Shown: piece after piece, positions 13,681 to 20,966 of the stretch
How the letters are laid out: every line of letters starts with the position of its first letter
Numbering within the stretch: position 1 is the first letter of the stretch
From: VRUE01 sp050258095
Lineage (GTDB): Bacteria > Actinomycetota > Thermoleophilia > Solirubrobacterales > 70-9
Direction of reading: 5' to 3'
Length of the DNA: 21,201 nt
Assembly (NCBI GenBank): GCA_050258095.1
Contig: JBLMYD010000081.1
Span: 1 to 21,201, forward strand
Position numbers and translations under genes: made by a program
Notes under the pieces: generated by a model
What the model was told of the DNA's origin: nothing
Databases searched by the model: none
Seen by the model: only the letters and a program-made list of their open reading frames with translations

Positions 13681-14318
13681 ATGCCCAGCGCTTTCGCAGT
13701 CCGCCGCGCTCGGCTCCGGTCGGCTTCGATCGCCCGCGTCAGCGCGATCGTGTCGGCGGGGGTGTCTAGGTCGAGGGCTAGGGACGGCAGCTCCTCCACC
13801 GCGTAGGGGACTCCGGCCTCGCGCGCGGCGGTTACGTGGCGGGCGCAGCTGCCCTCGCCGAAGGCGGGCTCGATCGCGTCGGGCGGGGCCAGCGCCAGGG
13901 CGTTCGTGCCGGTGCCGTGGCGGTCGGGGACGACCGCGACGAACTGCCCCGGCATCCCGGTCAGCAGCCGTTCGAGCTCGCGCGGGTCGAGCAGCGGGCA
14001 GTCGATGGGGAGGAGGACGGCGCACTCGGCGCCGAGCTCCCGCGCCCGGGCGATGCCCGCCAGCGCCGCGCCGGAATGGCCGCCCTCGTCCGGGTCGGGG
14101 GCGACCTCGGCGCCTGCCGCGGTGGCCAGCTCGACGGCCCGCGGCTCGCTCGTCACCACGATCGTGCGCTCGACAAGGTGTGTCTCGCCGATCGCTTCGA
14201 GCACGTCCTCGAGCATCGCCTCGACGATCGCGGCGCGGCGCGCCTTGCCCACGCCGACGGCGAGCCGCTGCTTGGCCGCGCCGAAGCGCTTGACGGGGAG
14301 GATCGCGGTCGCGTTCAA
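13677..14318 (-). CDS. cofC: 2-phospho-L-lactate (or PEP) guanylyltransferase
   Basis: It activates 2-phospholactate or phosphoenolpyruvate with GTP for transfer to Fo. The 213-aa nucleotidyltransferase starts with ILPVKRFGAAKQRL and has the PDPDEGGHSGAALAGI, LLPIDCPLLDP and HGTGTNALAL segments of the CofC/FbiD family. Actinobacterial enzymes use PEP, giving dehydro-F420-0, so PEP is the likely substrate here. The start is TTG at 14318, overlapping the cofD stop (TTGA, 14315-14318). A later start would remove the first strand of the fold. It is the middle gene of the npdG-cofD-cofC-cofE set. Confidence 0.92.
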   Translation of the reverse strand: MNATAILPVKRFGAAKQRLAVGVGKARRAAIVEAMLEDVLEAIGETHLVERTIVVTSEPRAVELATAAGAEVAPDPDEGGHSGAALAGIARARELGAECAVLLPIDCPLLDPRELERLLTGMPGQFVAVVPDRHGTGTNALALAPPDAIEPAFGEGSCARHVTAAREAGVPYAVEELPSLALDLDTPADTIALTRAIEADRSRARRTAKALGI

Positions 14319-15241
14319 GCCTCGGCCAGGCTAATGGCGTAGTCGAGCACGATGCGGGCCAGGCGCGCGCGGCCGGCGGCACCCTCCATCAGGGTCGGCG
14401 CGGCGAGGGTCGGGATCTCGGCCGGCGGCGGGTCGGGGTCGCCCTCGTCGACCACCATCGCGTCGATCAGGCCGGCGTAGAGCGAGGCGACTCCGGCGAC
14501 GGTCGCGGGCCGGCCCAGCGCCTGCATGAAGCGCTCGGTCGGTCCCTTGACGACCTTGCCGGCGACGAAGGGGCTGACCGCGACGACGGGCACGCCGGTG
14601 GCGGCGATCGCCTCCCGCATCCCCGGCACGGCGAGGATCGGGCCGATGCTGATCACCGGGTTGGAGGGGCCGATGACGATCGCCTCGGCGGCGCGCAGCG
14701 CGGCGAGCGCCTCGCGCGTCGGCTCGCTCGCCTCGATCCCCTCCAGCTCGACGCCGAGGACCTCGGGCCGGCCGCGGTCGACGATCAGGTACTCCTGCAG
14801 GGCGCGCCGGCCGGCCGCTGTCTGCACCTGCGTGCGGACCGGCGCCTCGCACATCGGCAGCACCCGCGCCGCGACCCCCAGCGCGCGGCAGATCTGCGCC
14901 TGGGCGTCGGTCGCGCTGCCGCCCTCCTCGACGAACTGGCGCCGGTAGAGGCAGGCGGCGAGGTCGCGGTCGGAGAGACTGAACCAGGCGGGGGCGCCGA
15001 GCTTGGTCAGCCGCTCGAAGACTGTGAAGCCGTCGTCCTTCAGGCCCCAGCCGCGCTCCTCGTCGATTTCGCCGCTGAGCCAGTAGGTGACGAGGTCGGG
15101 GTCGGGAGAGACGTGGACGCCGAGCGTCTCGATGTCGTCGGCGGTGTTGGCGATCACGCTGAGGTCGGAGCCGACCTCCTCCTGCATCCCGGCCGCCAGC
15201 TTGGCGCCGCCGGTGCCGCCCGCGAGCAGCGCGATCCGCAC
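14315..15241 (-). CDS. cofD: 2-phospho-L-lactate transferase
   Basis: It transfers the phospholactyl or enolpyruvyl-phosphate group from the GDP-activated donor to Fo, forming F420-0 or dehydro-F420-0. The 308-aa protein begins with the glycine-rich LAGGTGGAKLAAG (6-18). It continues with the family blocks NTADDIETLGVHVSPDPD, YWLSGEIDEERGWGL, SLSDRDLA and IGPSNPVISIGPIL. Length and domain order are normal (FbiA/CofD). The start is GTG at 15241, 10 nt after the npdG stop. It is followed by cofC with a 4-nt overlap. Confidence 0.95.
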   Translation of the reverse strand: MRIALLAGGTGGAKLAAGMQEEVGSDLSVIANTADDIETLGVHVSPDPDLVTYWLSGEIDEERGWGLKDDGFTVFERLTKLGAPAWFSLSDRDLAACLYRRQFVEEGGSATDAQAQICRALGVAARVLPMCEAPVRTQVQTAAGRRALQEYLIVDRGRPEVLGVELEGIEASEPTREALAALRAAEAIVIGPSNPVISIGPILAVPGMREAIAATGVPVVAVSPFVAGKVVKGPTERFMQALGRPATVAGVASLYAGLIDAMVVDEGDPDPPPAEIPTLAAPTLMEGAAGRARLARIVLDYAISLAEA

Positions 15242-15251
15242 GGCGCGCGCC

Positions 15252-15944
15252 CTACTCCCAGTGGTCGCCGTCGGGGAGGCCGGTGAGCTTGATCCCGGCG
15301 TGCGCCTTGTAGCGGACGTTGACCGAGATCAGCAGCGGCGTCAGCTGCTCGACGATCCGCGCCGTCTCCAGCGGGCCGGCGTTGACGGCGCGCAGGCCCG
15401 GGATCAGCTCGATCAGCCGGGCGACGCGCGCCTTGTCGGCCTTGCGGTCGCCGCAGACGAGCACGTCCTCGTCGAGCGCGGCGTCCGGGTCGCTGAGCGT
15501 CGGCGCGCCGACCGTGTGCAGGGCGGCGACGACGGTGACGCCCTCGGGGACCATCTCCTGCGCCTGCTGCGCGGCGCTGCCCTGCCAGACGCCGAGCGAG
15601 CGGGTCGCCTTGCCGCTGATCGCGGCGGCGAGCGGCACCGTGCAGTCGACCAGGATCTGGCCCGGTTGCAGCGCCTCGCGCAGGTTGTTGAGGTTCTCCG
15701 ACTGGGCGCGGAAGGGGACGGTGAGGAAGACGATCTCGGCGGCGCCCGCCGCGTCCTCGTTGAGCAGGCCCTGGATCTCGGCGCCGGGGACGGCCTCGCA
15801 CAGCTTCGCCGCCGCCTCCTCGGCGCGCTCGGCCGAGCGCGAGCCGATCGCGATCGGCGCCCCGGCTCGGGCCCAGCGCAGGGCGAGGCCGGCGCCGAGG
15901 GCGCCGGTGCCGCCGACGATCGGGATGGTGGGGAGGTCTGCCAT
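15252..15944 (-). CDS. npdG: F420-dependent NADP oxidoreductase
   Basis: It transfers hydride between reduced F420 and NADP. The 230-aa protein has the N-terminal Rossmann motif IVGGTGALGAGLALRWARAG (about 8-27), with GSRS for the NADP phosphate. The family segments VFLTVPF and AALHTVGAPTL, and the C-terminal ISVNVRYKAHAGIKLTGL, are also present. It leads the F420 operon here, which couples cofactor synthesis with its recycling. The ATG at 15944 lies 10 nt after a TAGACT box and only 28 bp from the divergent SDR start, so the two promoters overlap. Confidence 0.92.
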   Translation of the reverse strand: MADLPTIPIVGGTGALGAGLALRWARAGAPIAIGSRSAERAEEAAAKLCEAVPGAEIQGLLNEDAAGAAEIVFLTVPFRAQSENLNNLREALQPGQILVDCTVPLAAAISGKATRSLGVWQGSAAQQAQEMVPEGVTVVAALHTVGAPTLSDPDAALDEDVLVCGDRKADKARVARLIELIPGLRAVNAGPLETARIVEQLTPLLISVNVRYKAHAGIKLTGLPDGDHWE

Positions 15945-15954
15945 GAGCCGCGCC

Positions 15955-15960
15955 AGTCTA
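15955..15960 (-). promoter_or_regulatory. Putative -10 box of the npdG-cofDCE operon
   Basis: TAGACT on the minus strand, 10 nt before the npdG ATG. It shares two base pairs (15959-15960) with the -10 box of the divergent SDR gene. Confidence 0.5.
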
Positions 15961-15964
15961 TGCT
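15959..15964 (+). promoter_or_regulatory. Putative leaderless -10 box of the SDR gene
   Basis: TATGCT, then 8 nt, then ATG at 15973. It overlaps the opposite-strand npdG -10 box, so both cannot be occupied by RNA polymerase at once. Confidence 0.5.
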
Positions 15965-15972
15965 GCCGCCTG

Positions 15973-16707
15973 ATGAGGCTGGAGGGGCGCAAGGCGCTGG
16001 TCACAGGCGGCGCGAGCGGCATCGGCGCCGCGATCGCGGCGCGGCTCGCCGCCGAGGGCGCCGAGGTCTGGATCGGCGACATCGACACGGCCGGCGCCGA
16101 GCGTGTGGCGGGTGAGATCGCCGGCCACGCGCTCGAGCTCGACGTGACGAGCCTCGACTCGGCCCGCGCCGCGGTCGCGGCGACGGGCACCCTCGACATC
16201 CTCGTCAACAACGCCGGCACCGACGAGTTCGGCTTCTTCACCTACACCACCCCCGAGCAGTGGCAGAAGCTGATCGGGATCAACCTGGTTGGCGTCTTCA
16301 ACTGCACGCACGCGGCGCTGCCCGGGATGCAGGAGGCGAAGTACGGCCGCATCCTCAGCATCTCCTCGGAGGCGGGCCGCGTCGGCTCCAAGGGCTCGGC
16401 CGTCTACTCGGCGACCAAGGGCGGCGTCGTCGCCTTCATGAAGGCGATCGCCCGCGAGAACGCTCGCTACGGGATCACCGCCAACTCGATCGCCCCGGGC
16501 CCGATCGAGACGCCGCTGCTGATGGGCGCCAAGGAGTTCGGCGAGATCGGCGAGAAGGTGATCGAGACGATGCGCTCGGCGACCCAGGTCGGCCGCCTCG
16601 GCCAGCCCGAGGAGGTCGCGGCCGCGGTCGCCTTCCTCGTCTCCGACGACGCCACCTACGTCACCGGCGAGACCCTCGGCGTCTCCGGCGGCCTCGGCAT
16701 GGTCTGA
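15973..16707 (+). CDS. SDR-family NAD(P)-dependent oxidoreductase
   Basis: This 244-aa classical short-chain dehydrogenase has the nucleotide motif TGGASGIG at 11-18, NNAG at 79-82, a catalytic Ser near 131-132, and Tyr145 and Lys149 in YSATK. It ends with the usual VTGETLGVSGGLGMV. An acidic residue after the second strand (GDID) suggests NAD. It resembles 3-oxoacyl-ACP reductase and hydroxyacyl-CoA dehydrogenase types, but the substrate cannot be told. The ATG at 15973 is supported by TATGCT 8 nt upstream. It is divergent from npdG across 28 bp. A short CCCC-GGC-GGGG hairpin follows the stop. Confidence 0.9.
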   Translation: MRLEGRKALVTGGASGIGAAIAARLAAEGAEVWIGDIDTAGAERVAGEIAGHALELDVTSLDSARAAVAATGTLDILVNNAGTDEFGFFTYTTPEQWQKLIGINLVGVFNCTHAALPGMQEAKYGRILSISSEAGRVGSKGSAVYSATKGGVVAFMKAIARENARYGITANSIAPGPIETPLLMGAKEFGEIGEKVIETMRSATQVGRLGQPEEVAAAVAFLVSDDATYVTGETLGVSGGLGMV

Positions 16708-16710
16708 ATC

Positions 16711-16721
16711 CCCCGGCGGGG
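16711..16721 (+). terminator. Short possible terminator after the SDR gene
   Basis: CCCC (16711-16714) pairs with GGGG (16718-16721) across a 3-nt loop, 3 nt after the stop. Weak and without a T tract. Confidence 0.25.
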
Positions 16722-16782
16722 ACAGCTCAGCGGTCGCTTTTCCCGCAAATAGCGTCCTCCACCCCGGAGAGATCGCGCCGCT

Positions 16783-16820
16783 CGATGCATTGAGCACACT
16801 GGGATGTGCTCAATCGATCG
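16783..16820. repeat. Inverted repeat over the start codon of the AbiEi-like/DUF559 gene
   Basis: A perfect 10-bp inverted repeat ATTGAGCACA (16789-16798) with 16805-16814 surrounds a 6-nt centre containing the A of the ATG (16804). Four more pairs (16783-16786 with 16817-16820) follow two mismatches. It is a good candidate for an autoregulatory operator or a start-codon hairpin, because AbiEi-type antitoxins bind inverted repeats near their own promoters. Confidence 0.65.
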
Positions 16821-17712
16821 CGCAGCGAGTGGGGGGCGGGGAGTTTGGGAGCTCGCCGAGGCGCAGCACGGCGTCGTGTCGCGCCGGCAGTTGCTCGAGG
16901 CGGGGCTGAGCCGGCGCGCGATTCAGCACCGCTTGGAGCGCGGGAGGCTGCACTTGGTGACAAGCGGCGTCTATGCCGTTGGGCGGCGGGAATTGAGCCG
17001 ACGGGGGGAGTGGATGGCGGGGGTGCTCGCCTGTAGCCCGGGTGCCATGCTCAGCCACCGCAGCGCCGCGGCGCTCTGGGCAATAGGGCACGAGGGCGAC
17101 GACATCGAAGTGACGGTGCGCACGGCTTCGCCGCACCGCAGGCCGGACATTCGCGTCCACCGTCGCCCGACCCTTCCGGATCGCGATGTCGTCGCTCGCG
17201 AGGGCATTCCGGTCACCGGACTGGTCCGAACCTTCGTCGACCTCGCCGCGATCCTCAAGCCGCAGATGGTGGAGAGAGCAGTCAACGAGGCCGACCGCCT
17301 CGACCTGATCGACCCGCCCACGCTGCGCATCGAGCTGCAGCCCCACCGCTGCGAGCAGGGGGTCAGGCCGCTCCGCGCCCTGCTCGACCGGCGCACGTTC
17401 CGGTTGACGAGGTCGGAGCTGGAGCGCCTCTTCCTGCCGCTCGCCAGGCGGGCGGGACTGCCGCTGCCCCTGACCAAACAGTGGGTCAACGGGTACGAGG
17501 TCGACTTCTACTGGCCCGACCTCGGCCTGGTTGTGGAGACCGACGGCCTGCGCTACCACCGCACGCCGGCCGAGCAGGCGCGCGACCGGCTCCGCGACCA
17601 GGCGCACACCGCCGCCGGTCTGGTCAACCTCCGCTTCACCCACGAGCAGGTTCGCTACGAGTCCGAGCACGTGCGCTCGGTCCTGGAAGCGACGGTGCGC
17701 CGCATGAGATGA
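16804..17712 (+). CDS. AbiEi-like winged-helix / DUF559 nuclease-like fusion protein
   Basis: This 302-aa protein joins two parts. The N-terminal winged-helix region (about 15-65; ELAEAQHGVVSRRQLLEAGL and GVYAVG) and the middle part resemble AbiEi-family antitoxin domains. The C-terminal part (about 200-290) resembles DUF559, a Vsr-like PD-(D/E)xK fold. Its probable metal ligands are an early Glu in SELERLF, D234 in EVDFYW, and E245/D247 in VVETDG, with a later His in RYHR. No AbiEii nucleotidyltransferase toxin is next to it, so it is not a normal AbiE pair. Such stand-alone proteins are widespread in actinobacteria with no firm function. The start codon lies inside an inverted repeat. The gene ends in an ATGA overlap with a possible start of the HMG-CoA lyase gene. 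Codon bias is weaker than in the downstream genes, which may indicate transfer. Confidence 0.8.
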   Translation: MCSIDRAASGGRGVWELAEAQHGVVSRRQLLEAGLSRRAIQHRLERGRLHLVTSGVYAVGRRELSRRGEWMAGVLACSPGAMLSHRSAAALWAIGHEGDDIEVTVRTASPHRRPDIRVHRRPTLPDRDVVAREGIPVTGLVRTFVDLAAILKPQMVERAVNEADRLDLIDPPTLRIELQPHRCEQGVRPLRALLDRRTFRLTRSELERLFLPLARRAGLPLPLTKQWVNGYEVDFYWPDLGLVVETDGLRYHRTPAEQARDRLRDQAHTAAGLVNLRFTHEQVRYESEHVRSVLEATVRRMR

Positions 17713-17716
17713 ACTC

Positions 17717-17722
17717 TAAGCT
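17717..17722 (+). promoter_or_regulatory. Putative leaderless -10 box of the HMG-CoA lyase gene
   Basis: TAAGCT, then 7 nt, then GTG at 17730, in frame. It favours 17730 over the ATG at 17709, which has no ribosome-binding site. Confidence 0.45.
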
Positions 17723-17729
17723 TGCGGAC

Positions 17730-18650
17730 GTGACCGAGCTGCCGAAAGCAGTGCGCATCCGCGAGGTCGGGCCGCGCGACGGCTTCCAGAACGAGCCGGA
17801 GACGATCCCCACGACGGAGAAGATCCGGCTGGTCGACATGCTCTCGGCGACCGGACTGCGGCGGCTCGAGGTGACCTCGTTCGTGCGATCCGACGTGATC
17901 CCGCAGCTCTCCGACGCCGAGGAGGTGTTGGCCGGGATCGAGCGCCGCGCGGGCGTCGCCTTCTCGGTTCTGATCCCCAACGAGCGCGGCTTGGAGCGGG
18001 CGCTGGCGCAGCGCGATCGCTTCGACGAGATCAACGTCTTCGTCTCGGCCTCCGAGACGCACAACCGCAAGAACGTCAACCGGTCCATCGAGGAGTCGCT
18101 CGCCGGGCTGGAGCGCACCCTGGCCGCTGCCTGCGCGGCCGGCCTGCGCTGCGAGGGCGTCATCTCCGTGGCCTTCGGCTGTCCCTACGAGGGCGAGGTG
18201 GCGCCCGAGCGCGTCTTCGGTATCGCCGAGCGGCTCGCCGCGGCGGGCTGCGAGGAGATCGGCTTCGGCGACACGACCGGGATGGCCAACCCACGCCAGG
18301 TCGGCGAGCTCTTCGCCGCCGCGCGCGAGCGCCTCGCCGGGGTCGAGCTGACCGCCCACTTCCACAACACACGCGGCCAGGGCCTCGCCAACGTGCTCGC
18401 CGCGCTGGAGGAGGGGATCGAGTCCTTCGAGTCGAGCTTCGGCGAGCTCGGCGGCTGCCCGGTCCCGCCGGGGGCGACGGGCAACGTCGCCACCGAGGAC
18501 GTCGTCTCGATGCTGCACGAGATGGGGGTCGAGACCGGGATCGACCTGCCGGCTCTGGTCGATGCCTCGCGCGCCGCGCAGGAGGCGCTGGGCCGGCCGC
18601 TCGGCTCGCACGTGCTGCGCGCCGGTCCCGTGGACTGGCACCGCCAATAG
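17730..18650 (+). CDS. Hydroxymethylglutaryl-CoA lyase
   Basis: It cleaves HMG-CoA to acetoacetate and acetyl-CoA, the last step of leucine degradation. The 306-aa TIM-barrel enzyme shows the N-terminal GPRDGFQNE with R16 and D17, the SVAFGCPYEG segment, and metal ligands H210 and H212 (HFHN). The catalytic Cys243 is in the GGCPVPPGATGNVATED loop. All expected active-site residues are present. An ATG at 17709 would add seven residues and overlap the previous stop. The GTG at 17730 fits the leaderless promoter pattern. The carboxyltransferase gene follows 9 bp later, matching a leucine/isovalerate catabolic pair. Confidence 0.92.
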   Translation: MTELPKAVRIREVGPRDGFQNEPETIPTTEKIRLVDMLSATGLRRLEVTSFVRSDVIPQLSDAEEVLAGIERRAGVAFSVLIPNERGLERALAQRDRFDEINVFVSASETHNRKNVNRSIEESLAGLERTLAAACAAGLRCEGVISVAFGCPYEGEVAPERVFGIAERLAAAGCEEIGFGDTTGMANPRQVGELFAAARERLAGVELTAHFHNTRGQGLANVLAALEEGIESFESSFGELGGCPVPPGATGNVATEDVVSMLHEMGVETGIDLPALVDASRAAQEALGRPLGSHVLRAGPVDWHRQ

Positions 18651-18653
18651 GCT
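18648..18653 (+). promoter_or_regulatory. Possible -10 box before the carboxyltransferase gene
   Basis: TAGGCT, then 6 nt, then GTG at 18660. Its TAG is also the stop codon of the HMG-CoA lyase gene, so this may be chance. Confidence 0.3.
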
Positions 18654-18659
18654 GCGACC

Positions 18660-20180
18660 GTGACCGAGTTCGCCGAAGCGCTCGAAGCCGCCCTCGCCGG
18701 CGGCCCGCAGCGCCACCACGAGAAGACCGCCGAGCAGGGCAAGCTGCCGGTGCGCGAGCGGGTCGAACGGCTCGTCGACGCCGGCTCCTTCGCCGAGGAG
18801 GGGGCGCTGGCCAACTGGGAGAAGGAGGGACTCGGCGCCGACGGCGTCGTCACCGGCCTGGCGAGGATCGACGGCCGCCGCGTCGCCCTGATGGCCAATG
18901 ACCCCACCGTCAAGGCCGGCTCCTGGGGCCCGAAGACGGTCGAGAAGATCCTCCGCATCCAGGAGCGGGCCCTCGCCCTGCAGGCGCCGCTCGTCTACAT
19001 GGTCGACTCGGCCGGAGCGCGGATCACCGACCAGGTGCAGATGTTCCCCGGCCGCCGCGGCGCCGGGCGCATCTTCCACAACGAGGTGCGGCTCTCCGGC
19101 CAGGTTCCCCAGGTCTGCCTGCTCTTCGGGCCGAGCGCCGCCGGCGGCGCCTACATCCCGGCCTTCTGCGACGTGGTGATCATGCGCGACGGCAACGCCT
19201 CGATGTACCTGGGGTCGCCGCGGATGGCGGAGATGGTGATCGGCGAGAAGGTGTCGCTGGAGGAGATGGGCGGCGCCAAGATGCACACCGGCGTCTCGGG
19301 CTGCGGCCACTTCCTGGTCAAGTCGGACGAGGAGGCGATCGGGCTGGCCAGGCGCTACCTCTCGTACATGCCCTCCAGCTGGCGTGAGGAGCCGCCGCCG
19401 GCGCCGCCCGCCGATCCCGCCTCGACGACGGCGATCGAGGAGGTCGTCCCAGCCGACGAGAACCAGCCCTTCGACATGCGCGAGGTGATGCAGGCGCTGC
19501 TCGACGCCGACTCCTTCCTCGAGGTGCACGCCCGCTGGGCGAAGGAGCTGATCGTCGGCTATGCGCGCCTGGACGGTCGGGTCGTCGGCGTCGTGGCCAA
19601 CCAGCCGCGGCAGAAAGGGGGCGTTCTCTTCGTCGACTCCGCCGACAAGGCGGCTCGCTTCATCCAGACCTGCAACGCCTTCAACGTGCCGCTGCTCTTT
19701 CTCGCCGACGTGCCCGGCTTCATGATCGGGACAGCGGTGGAGCGCCACGGGATCATCCGGCACGGGGCCAAGATGATCAGCGCGGTCTCCGAAGCGACGG
19801 TGCCGAAGCTCTCGGTGATCGTGCGCAAGGCGTATGGCGCCGGCCTCTACGCGATGGCCGGCCCGGCCTTCGAGCCCGACGGCTGCATCGCGCTGCCGAG
19901 CGCCTCGATCGCGGTGATGGGACCGGAGGCGGCCGTGAACGCCGTCTTCTACAACCAGATCCAGGAGATCGCGGACGAGGCCGAGCGCGAGCGGTTCGTC
20001 GCGGAGAAGCGCAGCGAGTACGCCGCCGACATCGACATCCTCCACCTCGCCTCCGAGCTTGTGGTCGACGCTGTGGTCGAGCCGGCGCGGCTGCGCGAGG
20101 AGCTGATCCGGCGCTTCGCCGCGGCCGCCGTAAAGGACCGCGGCTTCGCCCGGCGCCGCAATCCGGTGACACCGGCGTAG
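18660..20180 (+). CDS. Acyl-CoA carboxylase, carboxyltransferase (beta) subunit
   Basis: It transfers the carboxyl group from carboxybiotin to an acyl-CoA. The 506-aa protein has two crotonase-like halves. The N-terminal half contains VDSAGARITDQ and the acyl-CoA oxyanion loop GPSAAGGAYIPAFCD. The C-terminal half contains FLADVPGFMIGTAVERHGIIRHGAKM and the biotin-side segment RKAYGAGLYAM. Placement directly after HMG-CoA lyase suggests methylcrotonyl-CoA carboxylase in leucine breakdown. Propionyl- or other acyl-CoA substrates remain possible, because the biotin carboxylase/carrier subunit is not in the window. The GTG start at 18660 is 9 bp after the lyase stop. Confidence 0.9.
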   Translation: MTEFAEALEAALAGGPQRHHEKTAEQGKLPVRERVERLVDAGSFAEEGALANWEKEGLGADGVVTGLARIDGRRVALMANDPTVKAGSWGPKTVEKILRIQERALALQAPLVYMVDSAGARITDQVQMFPGRRGAGRIFHNEVRLSGQVPQVCLLFGPSAAGGAYIPAFCDVVIMRDGNASMYLGSPRMAEMVIGEKVSLEEMGGAKMHTGVSGCGHFLVKSDEEAIGLARRYLSYMPSSWREEPPPAPPADPASTTAIEEVVPADENQPFDMREVMQALLDADSFLEVHARWAKELIVGYARLDGRVVGVVANQPRQKGGVLFVDSADKAARFIQTCNAFNVPLLFLADVPGFMIGTAVERHGIIRHGAKMISAVSEATVPKLSVIVRKAYGAGLYAMAGPAFEPDGCIALPSASIAVMGPEAAVNAVFYNQIQEIADEAERERFVAEKRSEYAADIDILHLASELVVDAVVEPARLREELIRRFAAAAVKDRGFARRRNPVTPA

Positions 20181-20196
20181 ACCGTCCCGCGTTACG

Positions 20197-20202
20197 TATG
20201 CT
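20197..20202 (+). promoter_or_regulatory. Putative leaderless -10 box of the ABC ATPase gene
   Basis: TATGCT, then 9 nt, then ATG at 20212, in the 31-bp gap after the carboxyltransferase gene. No ribosome-binding site is seen. Confidence 0.45.
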
Positions 20203-20211
20203 CGCCTGGCG

Positions 20212-20934
20212 ATGGCGAGCGGCGCCGCGATAGAGGTCGCCGGGCTTCGGATCCGCCGGGGCGGGGCGGAGGTGCTGCACGACCTCTCGTTCGCGGTCGC
20301 TCCGGGCAAGGTCACCGGCCTGCTCGGGCCGAGCGGCTGCGGCAAGACGACGCTGATGCGCTCGATCGTCGGTGTGCAGATCGTCGAGTCGGGGACGGTC
20401 GAGGTGCTCGGCGAGGCCGCCGGGGCGGCGTCGCTGCGTGCCCGGGTCGGCTACCTGACGCAGGCGCCGTCGGTCTACGGAGACCTCACCGTGCGCGAGA
20501 ACCTGCGCTTCTTCGGGCGGGTGCTCGGCGTCAGGCCCGGGCGGGCCCAGGAGGTGATCGACGCGGTCGATCTCGAGCCGCATGCAGAGCACGTCGTCGG
20601 GCGGCTCTCCGGCGGCCAGCAGGCCCGGGTCTCGCTGGCGACGGCGCTGCTCGGCGAGCCGGAGGTGCTCGTGCTGGACGAGCCCACGGTCGGCCTCGAT
20701 CCCGTCCTGCGGCGGGACCTCTGGACGATGTTCGCCGGGCTCGCCGCCACAGGTGTGACACTGCTCGTCTCCAGCCACGTGATGGAGGAGGCGGAGCATT
20801 GCGACGAGCTGCTGCTGATGCGCGAGGGGCGGCTGCTCGCAATCGACTCGCCCGAGGGGCTGCGCCGGCAGACCGGCTGCGAGCAGCTCGACGAGGCCTT
20901 CCTGGCGCTGATCGAGGCGGAGGCCGCGCGGTGA
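20212..20934 (+). CDS. ABC exporter ATP-binding protein (ABC-2 type)
   Basis: This is the cytoplasmic ATPase subunit of a drug-, lipid- or polysaccharide-type exporter. The 240-aa protein has Walker A GPSGCGKTT (39-47), a Q-loop in YLTQAPSVYGDLTVREN, signature LSGGQ (132-136), Walker B VLVLDE (152-157), a D-loop and the switch His189 (SSHVMEEAE). All catalytic residues are intact. The ATG at 20212 is supported by TATGCT 9 nt upstream. The stop overlaps a GTG (GTGA, 20931-20934) that begins a short decoy frame before the permease gene. The substrate is unknown. Confidence 0.92.
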   Translation: MASGAAIEVAGLRIRRGGAEVLHDLSFAVAPGKVTGLLGPSGCGKTTLMRSIVGVQIVESGTVEVLGEAAGAASLRARVGYLTQAPSVYGDLTVRENLRFFGRVLGVRPGRAQEVIDAVDLEPHAEHVVGRLSGGQQARVSLATALLGEPEVLVLDEPTVGLDPVLRRDLWTMFAGLAATGVTLLVSSHVMEEAEHCDELLLMREGRLLAIDSPEGLRRQTGCEQLDEAFLALIEAEAAR

Positions 20935-20966
20935 GCCTTGGCCTGACCTCGGCGGCGGCGGCGTGA
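20931..20966 (+). other. Eleven-codon frame created by a 32-bp tandem duplication
   Basis: The bases 20931-20962 match 20963-20994 at 26 of 32 positions, both starting GTGAGCCT and containing TGACCTCGGCGG. The first copy opens with a GTG overlapping the ATPase stop, runs VSLGLTSAAAA, and stops at TGA 20964-20966. That TGA overlaps the GTG of the permease, giving two successive GTGA overlaps. It may act only to hand ribosomes to the permease. Confidence 0.55.

Noticed and set aside
17655..20345. An 896-codon minus-strand frame opposite HMG-CoA lyase and the carboxyltransferase
   Set aside because: Antisense shadow of two clearly recognised enzymes; composition (Gly/Asp/Arg/Val/His-rich) is typical of high-GC shadow frames.
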